The notes: generated from the sequence alone by a model not told the origin. DNA of 33,990 nucleotides from an uncultured Clostridia bacterium (GCA_946627725.1 CAMOVW010000007.1:1-33990); one strand, 5' to 3'. Counted from the first letter of the stretch, positions 9,693 to 19,871 are shown. A program made the numbers and translations.

Positions 9693-12600
9693 TCAGATTT
9701 TCGGGATGATCGTAAAGGAGAGCTCATTGTCTTCAAGCGCGTTCAAACGGTACTCCGCGCGGGTGTCGGGACCGCAGCTGGAAGAACCGATGCCGCGGGT
9801 TTTGCCGTCCAGAGAGAGCAGGGTAATACCCATATCTTTCAGATCTTCCTCATGCGCTGCCTTGTTCAGCAGTTCCTGTGTAAAGTGCCGCACACTGAAA
9901 TTGAAGGTATCGTTTGCGTATACGGCGATCTCGCTGCCGTCTGCGTCTGTCAGCTTCAGCCATTTCGTGTCGCAATGCATGCCGCTTTCCTGCGGATAAA
10001 CGTATTTTTCGCGCATATCGGCAACTTTTGCGCTGTAAATACCGATGGGGGCCTGCGCTTTGAAATCGGGCATATTTTCCGCTTCGCCGCGGCCGTAATA
10101 TTCCGCGTTCTCAAATCCGCGGGCAAGTTCCAGCATAACGCCGATGCGGGGGATATCCGTTTCCGCCTCCACTGCAAGCACTTCGATCGAAGAGGAAAAC
10201 TCCATTGCGCCGAGGGAAGACAGAACATAATTCACTCTCCAGCCGTATAACGCTTTGCGGCCTGATTTCAACTCGAAATATGCGGTGATATGCACTTCGC
10301 CGTCATCCAGCGCAACGGTGAAATCCTTCAGGTCTTTTTTCAGATTGCCGAGGCCGCCTTTGGTCCAACGCTCAAGGTTGCATGCGTCGTTATCAATGAA
10401 CGCGCGGGTAAGATTCGGTGTAAAACCGGGTTCCGCTTTCTCGCGAAGCGCCAGAAGCTGTTTGCCGTTGATCACATAAGAAGTAAGATCGCCGGTGCGG
10501 GCGTTGAATACGCATTCGCCGTTTTCGAATGTGACGGTAAGCATGCCGTTCTCTGTGGATGCGGTGATCTTCTGGCCGATCTCAATATCGTATTCATAAG
10601 GAACGTCGTTCAGGATCAGCTGTTCTTCCGCAAGAACAACGCCGGTTTCAAGATCCGTATAAACGAGGTTCAGGTGCTGGTCCTTTTCGGTGTTGAGATC
10701 TTTATGGTCAATATGTACGCATTCCGCCTGCATGGGGGCAATGTTCAGACGAAGATCGCCTTCCTCTGCCGGAGCGCCGTTTTCGGCAAGCGTCCAATGA
10801 ATACCGATATAATCGGAAGCGCGGAAACGGTTTGTGTTTTCAAAACAATAAAGCTTTTCACCGGCAATGCTTGCGCGTACGGGACGGTAAACGATGCGCA
10901 TCTGCTTTGCGCCGGTGTGCAGACTTCTGTCGGCATAGAGGAGGCCGTCAACACAGAAATGCCCGTCGTGACGTTTTTCACCGTGGTCCCCGCCGTATGT
11001 ATAGAGATATTTATATTTCTTATCCGGCTGCGGATGGTATACGGTATGATCGGCCCATTCCCAGATGCAGCCGCCCATAGAGTTATCCCATTCGTAGAAA
11101 AGATCCCAGTATTCTTCAAGATTGCCGGGGCCAACGCCCATGGCATGCGCATATTCGCAGAGATAGAAGGGGAAAGCGTTATAATCTTTACCGCTGCCGG
11201 GCTTTTCGGCGCCGTCGTAATAGTGTTTGCGCTTGCCTTTCATCATCAGTTCAATGTCTTCGGTGCTGGTATACATCTCACTGACAACGTCGTAATGGAA
11301 GCGGCTGGTATGGATCACGCTCTCATAGTGCACCGGAATCGGGGTGCCGGTTTCTTTCAGGAATTTATAACAGGCGTCCTGGCATCTGTGACCGCCGGCT
11401 TCGTTGCCGAGGCTCCACATGGTGATGCTGGGATGGTTTCTGTCGCGGTAGTACATACGGCGGACGCGGTCTACGTAGTGTGAGATCCACTTCGCCTGTT
11501 TGCTGATATAATGGAAATCGCCGAATGCGTCTGCCGCGCCGTGGGTCTCGATATCTGCCTCGTCGATCACATAAAGGCCATAAACGTCGCAAAGGGTGAG
11601 AAAATAAGGATCGGGAGGATAATGGGACGTGCGCACCGCATTCACGTTGAGTTTTTTCATCAGCTTGATATCGTTTTCAAGATCCTCGTGCGTCATTACA
11701 TAGCCCTTATAAAGGTTGGAATCGTGGTGATTCACGCCCTTCATTTTGATGGGGGCGCCGTTGAACCGGAAAACAGGTCCGTCAATGTTTACGGTTTTAA
11801 ATCCCGTTACGCTGCGAACGGTGGATTCGCTGCCGCTGCCGGATAAGCTAATGTAAAGATCATATACCACAGGAAGCTCGGGATTCCATTCCGCAACATC
11901 AAGGCGTTCAAACAACAGGTCGGTTTTTTCCTGTGCCGGAACTTCGGCCGCACATACAATGTTGCCTTTTGCATCACGCAGCTCAGCGGTTACGGTATAT
12001 CCGTCCGTGCAGCCGTTCAGTAAAGCGGAAACGCGAAGATCGTATCCGTTTCCGTTTTTACTCGTTGCGATATCGAAATCGTAAAGATAGGTTTTATCAT
12101 AGGAATAAAGAAGCACGTCTCTGAAAATACCGTTCTCGCGGAACATATCCTGGCACTCAAGGAACGTGCCGTTGCACCATTTGAAGGATACCAGAATCAG
12201 CTCGTTCTGCCTGGAGGTGAGATATTCCGTTACGTCAAACTCCGCCGTGTTGTGGCTGCCTTCGGAATAACCGACGAATTTGCCGTTGATATAAAGTGAT
12301 ATATTGTTTGCCACGCCGAGGAAAGAAAGAATATTTGTTTTTGAAATATCCGCAGTAAACATCTTGCGATATACGCCGACAGGCATATCCTCAGGGATAT
12401 CGGGTTCCTGAGTTTTGAACTCATAGGGGCAGTTGAGGTATACCGGCGGTAAAAAGCCCTCCCTCTGCCAATCCGCGGGAACCGGGATCGTGCCGAATCT
12501 GACCTTCAGACTGTTGAAACGGTCAGGGAGGTCGCGAATGGATTTGTACAGCCTGAAATCCCACGTGCCGTTGAGCACGGTAACCATATCGGAAGCGTAC

Positions 12601-12734
12601 CGTTCTTTGCCGTAGGGGGTGGAAATCAACTGATTTTTATCGGAATAGGGCACCGCATATGCTCTGGGTGCAAGTTTGTTTTTTTCAATTACATGAAAAT
12701 CGTTGTGAAGATTTTTGCGAATGGAATAGATCAA
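9693..12734 (-). CDS. Beta-galactosidase, GH2 family (LacZ-like)
   Basis: PVPADWQREGFLPPVYLNCPYEF, GVNHHDSNLYKGYVMTHEDLENDIKLMKKLNVNAVRTSHYPPDP, WSLGNEAGG, FPFYLCEYAHAMGVGPGNLEEYWDLFYEWDNSMGGCIWEWADH. Start appears to be TTG at 12734 preceded by gaaaggatg. Confidence 0.95.
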   Translation of the reverse strand: MIYSIRKNLHNDFHVIEKNKLAPRAYAVPYSDKNQLISTPYGKERYASDMVTVLNGTWDFRLYKSIRDLPDRFNSLKVRFGTIPVPADWQREGFLPPVYLNCPYEFKTQEPDIPEDMPVGVYRKMFTADISKTNILSFLGVANNISLYINGKFVGYSEGSHNTAEFDVTEYLTSRQNELILVSFKWCNGTFLECQDMFRENGIFRDVLLYSYDKTYLYDFDIATSKNGNGYDLRVSALLNGCTDGYTVTAELRDAKGNIVCAAEVPAQEKTDLLFERLDVAEWNPELPVVYDLYISLSGSGSESTVRSVTGFKTVNIDGPVFRFNGAPIKMKGVNHHDSNLYKGYVMTHEDLENDIKLMKKLNVNAVRTSHYPPDPYFLTLCDVYGLYVIDEADIETHGAADAFGDFHYISKQAKWISHYVDRVRRMYYRDRNHPSITMWSLGNEAGGHRCQDACYKFLKETGTPIPVHYESVIHTSRFHYDVVSEMYTSTEDIELMMKGKRKHYYDGAEKPGSGKDYNAFPFYLCEYAHAMGVGPGNLEEYWDLFYEWDNSMGGCIWEWADHTVYHPQPDKKYKYLYTYGGDHGEKRHDGHFCVDGLLYADRSLHTGAKQMRIVYRPVRASIAGEKLYCFENTNRFRASDYIGIHWTLAENGAPAEEGDLRLNIAPMQAECVHIDHKDLNTEKDQHLNLVYTDLETGVVLAEEQLILNDVPYEYDIEIGQKITASTENGMLTVTFENGECVFNARTGDLTSYVINGKQLLALREKAEPGFTPNLTRAFIDNDACNLERWTKGGLGNLKKDLKDFTVALDDGEVHITAYFELKSGRKALYGWRVNYVLSSLGAMEFSSSIEVLAVEAETDIPRIGVMLELARGFENAEYYGRGEAENMPDFKAQAPIGIYSAKVADMREKYVYPQESGMHCDTKWLKLTDADGSEIAVYANDTFNFSVRHFTQELLNKAAHEEDLKDMGITLLSLDGKTRGIGSSSCGPDTRAEYRLNALEDNELSFTIIPKI

Positions 12735-12766
12735 AAAAAATCATCCTTTCTTTATTGTTATTTTTA

Positions 12767-12795
12767 ATCATATCATAAAAGAAAGATCGATACAA
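12767..12795 (-). promoter_or_regulatory. Predicted promoter for the GH2-GH78 operon
   Basis: Reverse strand TTGTAT-N17-TATGAT. Confidence 0.5.
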
Positions 12796-12816
12796 GCGCA
12801 ATTTCAAAAGATTCGG

Positions 12817-12845
12817 TTGACAAATGGGCAAATTTATAGAATAAT
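12817..12845 (+). promoter_or_regulatory. Predicted promoter for the lipoprotein gene
   Basis: TTGACA (12817-12822)-N17-AATAAT. Confidence 0.6.
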
Positions 12846-12877
12846 AATACTGAATTATCAAAAAAGGGGAACGCATA

Positions 12878-13621
12878 GTGAAATCTGTATTGATAAAAGC
12901 GGCTGCGGTAATATTGCTTCTTGCGCAGCTTACTGTGATCTCGGCCTGCAAAAAGAATAAACCGCCGGAGGAATATTGGGATTATTCCTACCGCGCTGAA
13001 AGCACAACGGGCGCCGCCGTCCCTTCGGATCAAGTGACGCAATCTACGCTGTTTACCGTGAATCCGGTATGGCAGAAGAATTTTGATGCGGAGTATAAAT
13101 ATTTCGACAAAAACACGTCGGATGATACCGTAACGATCAAAGAAACACGAAGCGAGAAGGCGTTCTGCGCAAAATATCCATCGAGCGGAAATCTTGTATA
13201 TTATAAGGCAAATAACGTTGCGATCGATTGTTATACGGTGGTTCCTTCCGAAGAACAGTATGTTCACAGTGTGATCACCGGAAAGAGCATCAACGATTTA
13301 TCTTCCACATACATGAAGCTTACCGCGGTTTCGGAGGATTTCCCGAGTTACTCCAACGTGCTGTATATGTCCGATGAAACCGTTGCGGGACGTGCCTGTA
13401 AAAAGTATATTCAGCGGGCATATACCGACGGTAAAATGACAGAGACGGTTTATATCTGGATTGACGCCGAATACGGCTTTGCTTTGAAATGCGAAGACTA
13501 CGACGCGGAAAACGTATTGCAGACGTATTGGGAAACCGTTTCTTTTTCCACCGGTAATGTGCTCGAAAGCAGTATCGGTGTTGATATTTCAAAATATCAG
13601 TTTACAGAAGGGGAGCAGTAA
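12878..13621 (+). CDS. Predicted lipoprotein of unknown function
   Basis: GTG start with upstream aaaagggg; N-terminus MKSVLIKAAAVILLLAQLTVISACKKNK is a lipoprotein-type signal peptide (ISAC). The rest suggests a beta-rich, possibly LolA/LppX-like fold, which is only a guess. Confidence 0.75.
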   Translation: MKSVLIKAAAVILLLAQLTVISACKKNKPPEEYWDYSYRAESTTGAAVPSDQVTQSTLFTVNPVWQKNFDAEYKYFDKNTSDDTVTIKETRSEKAFCAKYPSSGNLVYYKANNVAIDCYTVVPSEEQYVHSVITGKSINDLSSTYMKLTAVSEDFPSYSNVLYMSDETVAGRACKKYIQRAYTDGKMTETVYIWIDAEYGFALKCEDYDAENVLQTYWETVSFSTGNVLESSIGVDISKYQFTEGEQ

Positions 13622-13642
13622 AACAGTGCTGTTGGCGGCTTT

Positions 13643-14212
13643 ATGAATGTTTATGATTTTGACGATACGATCTACGATGGGGAAAGCGTACTTGATTTTT
13701 TCTTCTTTTATGTAAAAAAGACCCCTTCGCTGGTCAGATATATCCCGAGAGTATTTTCCGCCTTGTTCAGATATAAACGCGGGAAACTGAGCGTGGAACA
13801 GGCGCTGGACGAATACGCTTCTTTCCTGGAAGACTATTTCGCGGGAATCGAAGATTTTGATGCGGACGTCAAGCTGTTTTGGGATAAGCATATGAAAAAC
13901 ATACGTCCGTTCTATAAAGAACTGCAGCAGGAAGACGACGTGATCGTAACCGCTTCACCGGAGATCACCATGAAGGAGATCTGCAGCAGGCTTGGTATTA
14001 AACACGTTGTGGGTACGATTATGGATCCCGATACGGGTAAAATTACGCGCTTATGTATGCGGTCCGGAAAAGTGCCGGCTTTTTTGGAAGCGTTTCCCGA
14101 TGCGCATATCGATAATTTTTATACGGATTCTCCGAAGAACGATCGTCCTCTGATCGATCTTGCGGAACATGCTTTTGTTGTTAAAGGAAATAAGATAACG
14201 CAGATCAAATAG
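13643..14212 (+). CDS. HAD-superfamily phosphatase (subclass IB-like)
   Basis: MNVYDFDDTIYDGESVLDFFFFY (DxD motif I), VTASPEI motif II, FYTDSPKNDRPLIDLAEHAFVV motif IV; phosphoserine phosphatase-like organisation. Confidence 0.85.
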   Translation: MNVYDFDDTIYDGESVLDFFFFYVKKTPSLVRYIPRVFSALFRYKRGKLSVEQALDEYASFLEDYFAGIEDFDADVKLFWDKHMKNIRPFYKELQQEDDVIVTASPEITMKEICSRLGIKHVVGTIMDPDTGKITRLCMRSGKVPAFLEAFPDAHIDNFYTDSPKNDRPLIDLAEHAFVVKGNKITQIK

Positions 14213-14224
14213 AATGGAGATAAT

Positions 14225-16060
14225 ATGGAGCAGCTGAAAAAAGTCAAGTTAAGTGAGATCGACGTTACCTCCGGTTTTTGGGCGCAGCGTCAAAGAATTA
14301 ACCGTGAGGTTACGGTATATGCCGTTCGCGATCGTTATGAAGAAACCGGGCGTTTCGGCGCCTTTGATTTTGATTATTGCGAAGGATCCGATAAGCCCCG
14401 CCCCCATTTTTTCTGGGATTCCGACGTTGCTAAATGGATGGAAAGCGCTGCGTTTATTCTTGCGAAAAATCAGGATGACGAGCTTCAGCGGCAGGTGGAA
14501 TGCCTGATCGATAAAATCGAGGAACATCAGGATGAAAACGGATATTTCAATATCTATCATACCGTGATAGAGCCTGACAACCGTTTTAAGGATCGGGATC
14601 ATCACGAGCTCTATTGCCTCGGTCACCTGATTGAGGCTGCGGTTGCTTATTATAACGCTACCGGGCGCGACCGGATGATCCGTTTGATGGATAAATACAT
14701 CGATTATGTAATCAAGGTATTTATGAAAGATAAAAGCACGGGCTTTTCATCTCCGGGGCATGAAGAGATCGAGCTTGCCCTGTTTAAGCTTTACGAGGTC
14801 CGTCCCGAAGAAAAATATAAAAATCTTGCCATGTTCTTTTTGAACGAACGGGGCAAAGATAAAATCCCGATTGCCGGGTGGTGCAATGCAAAGTATTCGC
14901 AGAACCATCTGCCCGTGCGTGCGCAGCGCACTGCAGAGGGGCACAGCGTAAGAGCCAATTATCTTTATTCCGGCATGGCGGACGCCGTCCGTTTTACCGG
15001 CGATGCGGAGATGATGGAAGCCTGCAAAGCGATTTTTAACGATACCGTTGAAAGAAAAATGTATATTACGGGCGGCGTCGGTTCTTCCAATCGGGGAGAG
15101 GCCTATACAACAGCGTATGATTTGCCAAACGATACCGCGTACGCCGAAACTTGCGCTTCCATTGCACTGGCGCTGTTTGCAAACCGCATGAAAGATCTTG
15201 AAATCGATTCACGCTATGCGGATACGGTGGAAAGAGAAATCTATAACGGTATCATTTCGGGTATATCTCTTGACGGCCGCAGCTTTTTCTATGAGAATCC
15301 GCTGGAGATCAACCTGGCGGACCGCACCCGGCATACTTCGGTAAATGAAGGAGACCGGCTTCCGATCACACAGCGGCAGCTGAATTTCGGATGCTCCTGC
15401 TGCCCGCCGAACGTAACGCGCCTGATTGCGGATATCGGCGAATATATTTGTTCGTATGATGAAAACAGAGTATTTGTGCATCAGTATATCGCAAGCAGCG
15501 CTTCATTTGCCGGTGTGCAGATGGATATTGAAACCGAATATCCGTCACTGGGTGAAATCAACGTTTGTATTGCCGGTGCAAAAGGAAAGCGGCTTTATCT
15601 GCGCATCCCGGGATGGTGCGAATCGTTCTCTTTGAACGTACCGTATAAAACCGTAAACGGCTATGCGGAAATCGACGTTGATGCTGATTCATTTGACGTT
15701 ACGCTTTCGCTTGATATGAAGCCTCGTTTTCTTGCCGCGGATCCGCGTGTTCGCGCCGACGCGGGGAAAGCGGCTGTAATGCGCGGTCCGTTGGTGTATT
15801 GCGCGGAATGCGCCGATAATGATTTCGATCTGTTCAAAGTTCGGTTGGATACGCAAAAGGAGGTTGCTTCTGATTACGATGCGTATTTCGGAGCTCCCGT
15901 GCTTGAGGTGAAAGGCAGCGTTGCGGAAGAGAATACGTTAAAAGCGTTATATTTCCCGGTGGCGGACGTTCGTGAACGGGCAGTCAACGTAAAAATGATC
16001 CCGTATTTCGGTTTTGCAAATCGCGGCGAAAGCGATATGCGCGTATGGTTCAGATACTGA
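14225..16060 (+). CDS. GH127-type beta-L-arabinofuranosidase (DUF1680/HypBA1-like)
   Basis: VTSGFWAQRQRINREV, HFFWDSDVAKWMESAAF, GGVGSSNRGEAYTTAYDLPNDTAYAETCASIA, FGCSCCPPNVTRLIADIGEYI. The E-x-C and C-C residues correspond to the metal-binding Glu/Cys set known in GH127 HypBA1. SD GGAG before ATG. Confidence 0.9.
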   Translation: MEQLKKVKLSEIDVTSGFWAQRQRINREVTVYAVRDRYEETGRFGAFDFDYCEGSDKPRPHFFWDSDVAKWMESAAFILAKNQDDELQRQVECLIDKIEEHQDENGYFNIYHTVIEPDNRFKDRDHHELYCLGHLIEAAVAYYNATGRDRMIRLMDKYIDYVIKVFMKDKSTGFSSPGHEEIELALFKLYEVRPEEKYKNLAMFFLNERGKDKIPIAGWCNAKYSQNHLPVRAQRTAEGHSVRANYLYSGMADAVRFTGDAEMMEACKAIFNDTVERKMYITGGVGSSNRGEAYTTAYDLPNDTAYAETCASIALALFANRMKDLEIDSRYADTVEREIYNGIISGISLDGRSFFYENPLEINLADRTRHTSVNEGDRLPITQRQLNFGCSCCPPNVTRLIADIGEYICSYDENRVFVHQYIASSASFAGVQMDIETEYPSLGEINVCIAGAKGKRLYLRIPGWCESFSLNVPYKTVNGYAEIDVDADSFDVTLSLDMKPRFLAADPRVRADAGKAAVMRGPLVYCAECADNDFDLFKVRLDTQKEVASDYDAYFGAPVLEVKGSVAEENTLKALYFPVADVRERAVNVKMIPYFGFANRGESDMRVWFRY

Positions 16061-16063
16061 TAA

Positions 16064-16094
16064 AAAAACGGTTGGTACAGCGCCAACCGTTTTT
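16064..16094. terminator. Bidirectional intrinsic terminator between convergent GH127 and pheT
   Basis: aaaaacggttgg-tacagcg-ccaaccgttttt, perfect 12-bp inverted repeat. Confidence 0.88.
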
Positions 16095-16112
16095 AATATG
16101 CTATATTGGCAA

Positions 16113-18500
16113 TTACTGACGAAGAATTGCGCCGATCGCAGCAAGCGCCTGAATCGCGTTCTTTACGGCGGCGTCCGTTTCCGCATCCGTTAAAGTGCGG
16201 TCTTTTGCGCGGAAGGTGAGGCTGAACGCCACGCTCTTCTTCAGCGGGCCGACCTGAATACCCTCATATACGTCGAACAGTTCGATCTTCTCAAGAATGT
16301 CGCCGGCTGCTGCAGCGATCATCTTTTCAAGTTTGCCGACCGGTTCCGATTTGTCGCATACAAAAGCAAGGTCTCTCTGCATTGCCGGGTGTTTCGGCAG
16401 AGGTTTATACAGGCGAAGCGTATTTTTGAGGCTGTATAGCAGGTCGAAATCGATCTGCGCAGCCCATACTTTTGCGCCTATGCCGTAATTGCTCAGAACG
16501 TCGGGGTGAAGTTCGCCGATCACAGCCAGCTCTTTACCAGCGGCAGTGATGCGAGCGGTGCGGCCGGGGTGATATGATGCGGCGGTGGTAAGCGGCGCAA
16601 CGTCGTATTCCGTAACGCCGGCTTCCGCAAAAATAGCTTCAACTTTGCCTTTCAGCGTGAAAAAGCTCTTTGTTTCGCCGTATTCGGCAAGAACAAGGGT
16701 TTTCTTTTCCAGCGGAAGTGCGTTTTCTCCCTGCGGAATATAAACGGTGGCAAGCTCATAAAAGCTTTCGCTCAGATTGCGGTTGTTGTAATTGCGCGAT
16801 ACAACGTCCATCATACAGGGCAGGGCAGTGGTGCGCATTACGCTGGTGTCTTCGCCCAGCGGATTTGAGATCACAATGCTGTTTCTGTAGGCGGAACCCT
16901 CGGGAAGGCAAATCTTGTCGTAGGCTTTCGGGCTGATAAACGAATAGGTTTTCACTTCCGTAAGGCCGAGTGAAACACAGCGCGCGTGGATCAGATTCTG
17001 GAACTTCTGCGCTTCGTTGAAGCCGCCGGTGCAGGCGCCGGAAAGGGGACGGGTAGAGATTTTGTCAAAACCGTAGAAACGGGCGATCTCTTCGCTGATA
17101 TCCGCTTTGTGCTCAACGTCGCCGCGGAAAGAGGGAACATAGATCTTGCCGTCTTCCACTTTGAATTCCAGATCTTCAAGAATCTTCTTCTGTTCGTCGG
17201 CGGATACGTTGATGCCGATGAAGTTATTGACCCAATCGGGGCAGAAATCGATCACGGTCTGCTTCTTGGGGGAGGGGTAAACGTCGATCACACCGTCTAC
17301 GATATCGCCCGCGTCAAGCAGCGCCACAAGGGATAGAGCGCGCCGCAGGCTGGTAAGGCAGCCGTCGGAATCCAATCCCTTTTCATATCTGCCGGAGGCT
17401 TCGGTTCTCATGCCGAGCTTCTTTGCAGTTTTGCGGACGCTTACGCCGTTGAAGCAGGCGGATTCAAATACGATTGTTGAGGTGTCGTCCATGATGCCGC
17501 TGTATTCGCCGCCCATAATACCCGCAACGGCAACCGGTTTTTCGGTGTCGGCGATCACAAGCATTTCGGGGGAGAGGGCGCGATCTGTATCATCCAAAGT
17601 TGTGATGTGCTCACCCTCGCGGGCGTTGCGGACGATGACCTCGCCGCCCTGCAGATAGCGCAGGTCGAACGCGTGCATCGGCTGGCCGTATTCCAGCATT
17701 ACAAAATTGGTAATATCAACAATATTGTTGATCGGTCTTACCCCGCAGGCGCGAAGGCGCTCACGGATGAAAAGGGGGCTGGGCTTGATGCGAACGTTCT
17801 TTACAACGGCTCCGGCGTAACGGTAGCACTTGTCGGGCGCTTGAATGGTTACGTTTTTCAGGTAATCACGTACATCTTCACCGATGGTGGAATACTTTAT
17901 TTCGGGATATTTCAGTTCTTTATCAAACGTTACGGCGGTTTCTCTTGCAAGACCGAGAATCGAAAGACAATCCGGACGGTTCGGCGTTATTTCAAACTCC
18001 GTTACCGTATCCGTGAGACCGATCGCGGTGCGGATATCCGTACCGGGGGTACGGTTGCAGTCTTCACCGAGAATGAATATGCCGTCTTCTATGGCATAGG
18101 GGAAATCATGGGTGGAAACGCCGAGTTCCGCAACCGAGCAGAGCATACCGGCGCTTTCCACGCCGCGCAGGGTGCCTTTGCGGATCTCTTTGCCGCCGTG
18201 TACTACGGAATCATCCAGCGCCACTGGAACGAAATCGCCGACGGTAAGGTTCTGTGCGCCGGTAACGATCTGCAGCGGCGCGGCTTTTCCCACGTCTACG
18301 GTGGTGATCCACATGTGGTCGGAATCCGGATGACGTTCCAGTGAGAGCACTTTGCCCACAACGATGTTTTTGAGTTCTTCACCCTCCACAGCCCAGCTCT
18401 CTACTTTAGAACCGGAAAGGGTTATTTTATCTGCAAATTCTTTATCCGATATCTCGCTGATATCAACGTAATCGGAGAGCCATCTTCTTGATAAATCCAT
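16113..18500 (-). CDS. pheT: Phenylalanine--tRNA ligase beta subunit
   Basis: MDLSRRWLSDYVDISEISDKEFADKITLSGSKVESW start, EMAP-like VGKVLSLERHPDSDHMWITTVDVG, TPNRPDCLSILGLARE, C-terminal PLKKSVAFSLTFRAKDRTLTDAETD anticodon-binding domain. Confidence 0.96.
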   Translation of the reverse strand: MDLSRRWLSDYVDISEISDKEFADKITLSGSKVESWAVEGEELKNIVVGKVLSLERHPDSDHMWITTVDVGKAAPLQIVTGAQNLTVGDFVPVALDDSVVHGGKEIRKGTLRGVESAGMLCSVAELGVSTHDFPYAIEDGIFILGEDCNRTPGTDIRTAIGLTDTVTEFEITPNRPDCLSILGLARETAVTFDKELKYPEIKYSTIGEDVRDYLKNVTIQAPDKCYRYAGAVVKNVRIKPSPLFIRERLRACGVRPINNIVDITNFVMLEYGQPMHAFDLRYLQGGEVIVRNAREGEHITTLDDTDRALSPEMLVIADTEKPVAVAGIMGGEYSGIMDDTSTIVFESACFNGVSVRKTAKKLGMRTEASGRYEKGLDSDGCLTSLRRALSLVALLDAGDIVDGVIDVYPSPKKQTVIDFCPDWVNNFIGINVSADEQKKILEDLEFKVEDGKIYVPSFRGDVEHKADISEEIARFYGFDKISTRPLSGACTGGFNEAQKFQNLIHARCVSLGLTEVKTYSFISPKAYDKICLPEGSAYRNSIVISNPLGEDTSVMRTTALPCMMDVVSRNYNNRNLSESFYELATVYIPQGENALPLEKKTLVLAEYGETKSFFTLKGKVEAIFAEAGVTEYDVAPLTTAASYHPGRTARITAAGKELAVIGELHPDVLSNYGIGAKVWAAQIDFDLLYSLKNTLRLYKPLPKHPAMQRDLAFVCDKSEPVGKLEKMIAAAAGDILEKIELFDVYEGIQVGPLKKSVAFSLTFRAKDRTLTDAETDAAVKNAIQALAAIGAILRQ

Positions 18501-18516
18501 ATCGTTCCCCTCCTGT

Positions 18517-19536
18517 TCAGAACTGGCCTAAAAATCTGGCGTCGTTTTCATAATAAAGCCGCATATCGTCAACCGAGAAGCGGAACATTGCAAGGCGCTC
18601 CACGCCCAGGCCGAATGCAAATCCGGAATACTCTTCGGGATCGATACCGCCGCGTTCAAGCACTTTCGGATGCACCATACCGGCGCCGAGAATTTCGATC
18701 CATCCCTCGTTTTTGCACATCGGGCAGCCTTTGCCGCCGCAGCGGAAGCAGGATACGTCGATCTCGCAGCTGGGTTCGGTAAAGGGGAAGTGGTGGGGAC
18801 GCAGGCGGATCTCGGTGTTTTCTCCGTAAAGCTTCTTTGCAAGGGTGAGCAAATTGCCCTTCAGGTCCGCCATGGTGATGTTCTTATCAACAACAAGGCC
18901 TTCGATCTGATGGAACAGGGGAGAGTGGGTGGCGTCTACCGGGTCGCTGCGGAAAACGCGGCCGGGGGCGATCATACGGATGGGCGGTTTGTGGTTCTCC
19001 ATATAGCGGATCTGTACGGGGCTGGTCTGCGTGCGGAGCAGCATCTTTTCCGTGATATAGAAGGTATCCTGCGTATCGCGGGCCGGATGTCCTTCCGGGA
19101 TATTCAGCGCTTCAAAGTTATAGTAATCCCATTCCACTTCGGGGCCGTCCGCTATCTGGAATCCCATGCCGATGAAGATATCTTTCACTTCGTTCAGAAC
19201 GATCTCCAACGGATGACGGTGGCCTTCCGGCTGCTTTTCACCGGGCAGGGTAACGTCGATGGTTTCGGCTTTCAGCTTCATTTCCTGCTGTCTTTTTTTG
19301 AGCTCCTCCGCCGCAGCCGCGATGGATTCCTCTACTGCCTGGCGGACGGCGTTTGCCATCTGGCCCATTACGGGGCGCTCTTCCGGGCTGAGTTTGCCCA
19401 TCTGCTTCAGAATGGAAGTGATCTCGCCTTTTTTACCCAGAAAACGAACGCGGGCGTTTTCAAGCGCCTGCAGATCGTCGCTCTGCGCTACGGCGTCCAT
19501 TGCGGCCTGCCGCAGCTTTTCCAATTGCTCTTTCAT
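18517..19536 (-). CDS. pheS: Phenylalanine--tRNA ligase alpha subunit
   Basis: [62 protein letters not shown]; PheS hallmark motifs. Confidence 0.97.
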   Translation of the reverse strand: MKEQLEKLRQAAMDAVAQSDDLQALENARVRFLGKKGEITSILKQMGKLSPEERPVMGQMANAVRQAVEESIAAAAEELKKRQQEMKLKAETIDVTLPGEKQPEGHRHPLEIVLNEVKDIFIGMGFQIADGPEVEWDYYNFEALNIPEGHPARDTQDTFYITEKMLLRTQTSPVQIRYMENHKPPIRMIAPGRVFRSDPVDATHSPLFHQIEGLVVDKNITMADLKGNLLTLAKKLYGENTEIRLRPHHFPFTEPSCEIDVSCFRCGGKGCPMCKNEGWIEILGAGMVHPKVLERGGIDPEEYSGFAFGLGVERLAMFRFSVDDMRLYYENDARFLGQF

Positions 19537-19565
19537 GTATTACATCCTTTCGCATAATAATCAAC

Positions 19566-19600
19566 AAAAAAACCTTCGTCCCGAAACGTCAGGACGAAGG
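19566..19600 (-). terminator. Terminator hairpin of the T-box leader
   Basis: Reverse strand CCTTCGTCC/GGACGAAGG followed by T7. Confidence 0.88.
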
Positions 19601-19831
19601 CATACTTCGCGGTACCACCTGAATTCCCGCTTTCGCGGACACTCTTGCTGCCGGTAACGGGGCAAACCGTTTGCACCTAAAGAAATGCTTATATAAAATG
19701 AATAGTGTATAAGCAATTTGTTCAGTGAACCGCTCCCGGGTGAACTTCGGCTCAGGTTTCCTTAGGCGCTTCCAGCCGCGGCGCCGTTCTCTGGAAAGGA
19801 AAGGATTGAGCGTACTCTCCCGTTCATTGCG
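19566..19831 (-). promoter_or_regulatory. T-box leader (tRNA-Phe-responsive) upstream of pheST
   Basis: Reverse strand carries CAGGTGGTACCGCG (T-box; UGGU bulge at 19614-19617), an upstream stem I region with a plausible UUC specifier followed by A (GAAGTTCACCC; specifier at 19742-19744), and a terminator CCTTCGTCC-TGACGTTTCG-GGACGAAGG-TTTTTTT. Confidence 0.92.
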
Positions 19832-19840
19832 TTTTTAGTA

Positions 19841-19869
19841 ATTTTAGCACAGGCGAAATATAAAATCAA
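19841..19869 (-). promoter_or_regulatory. Predicted promoter of the T-box-pheST transcript
   Basis: Reverse strand TTGATT-N17-TAAAAT immediately upstream of the leader. Confidence 0.7.
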
Positions 19870-19871
19870 GG

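Noticed and set aside
10290-11483. 397-aa + strand ORF opposite the GH2 gene
   Set aside because: Antisense shadow of a well-supported beta-galactosidase; no independent evidence.
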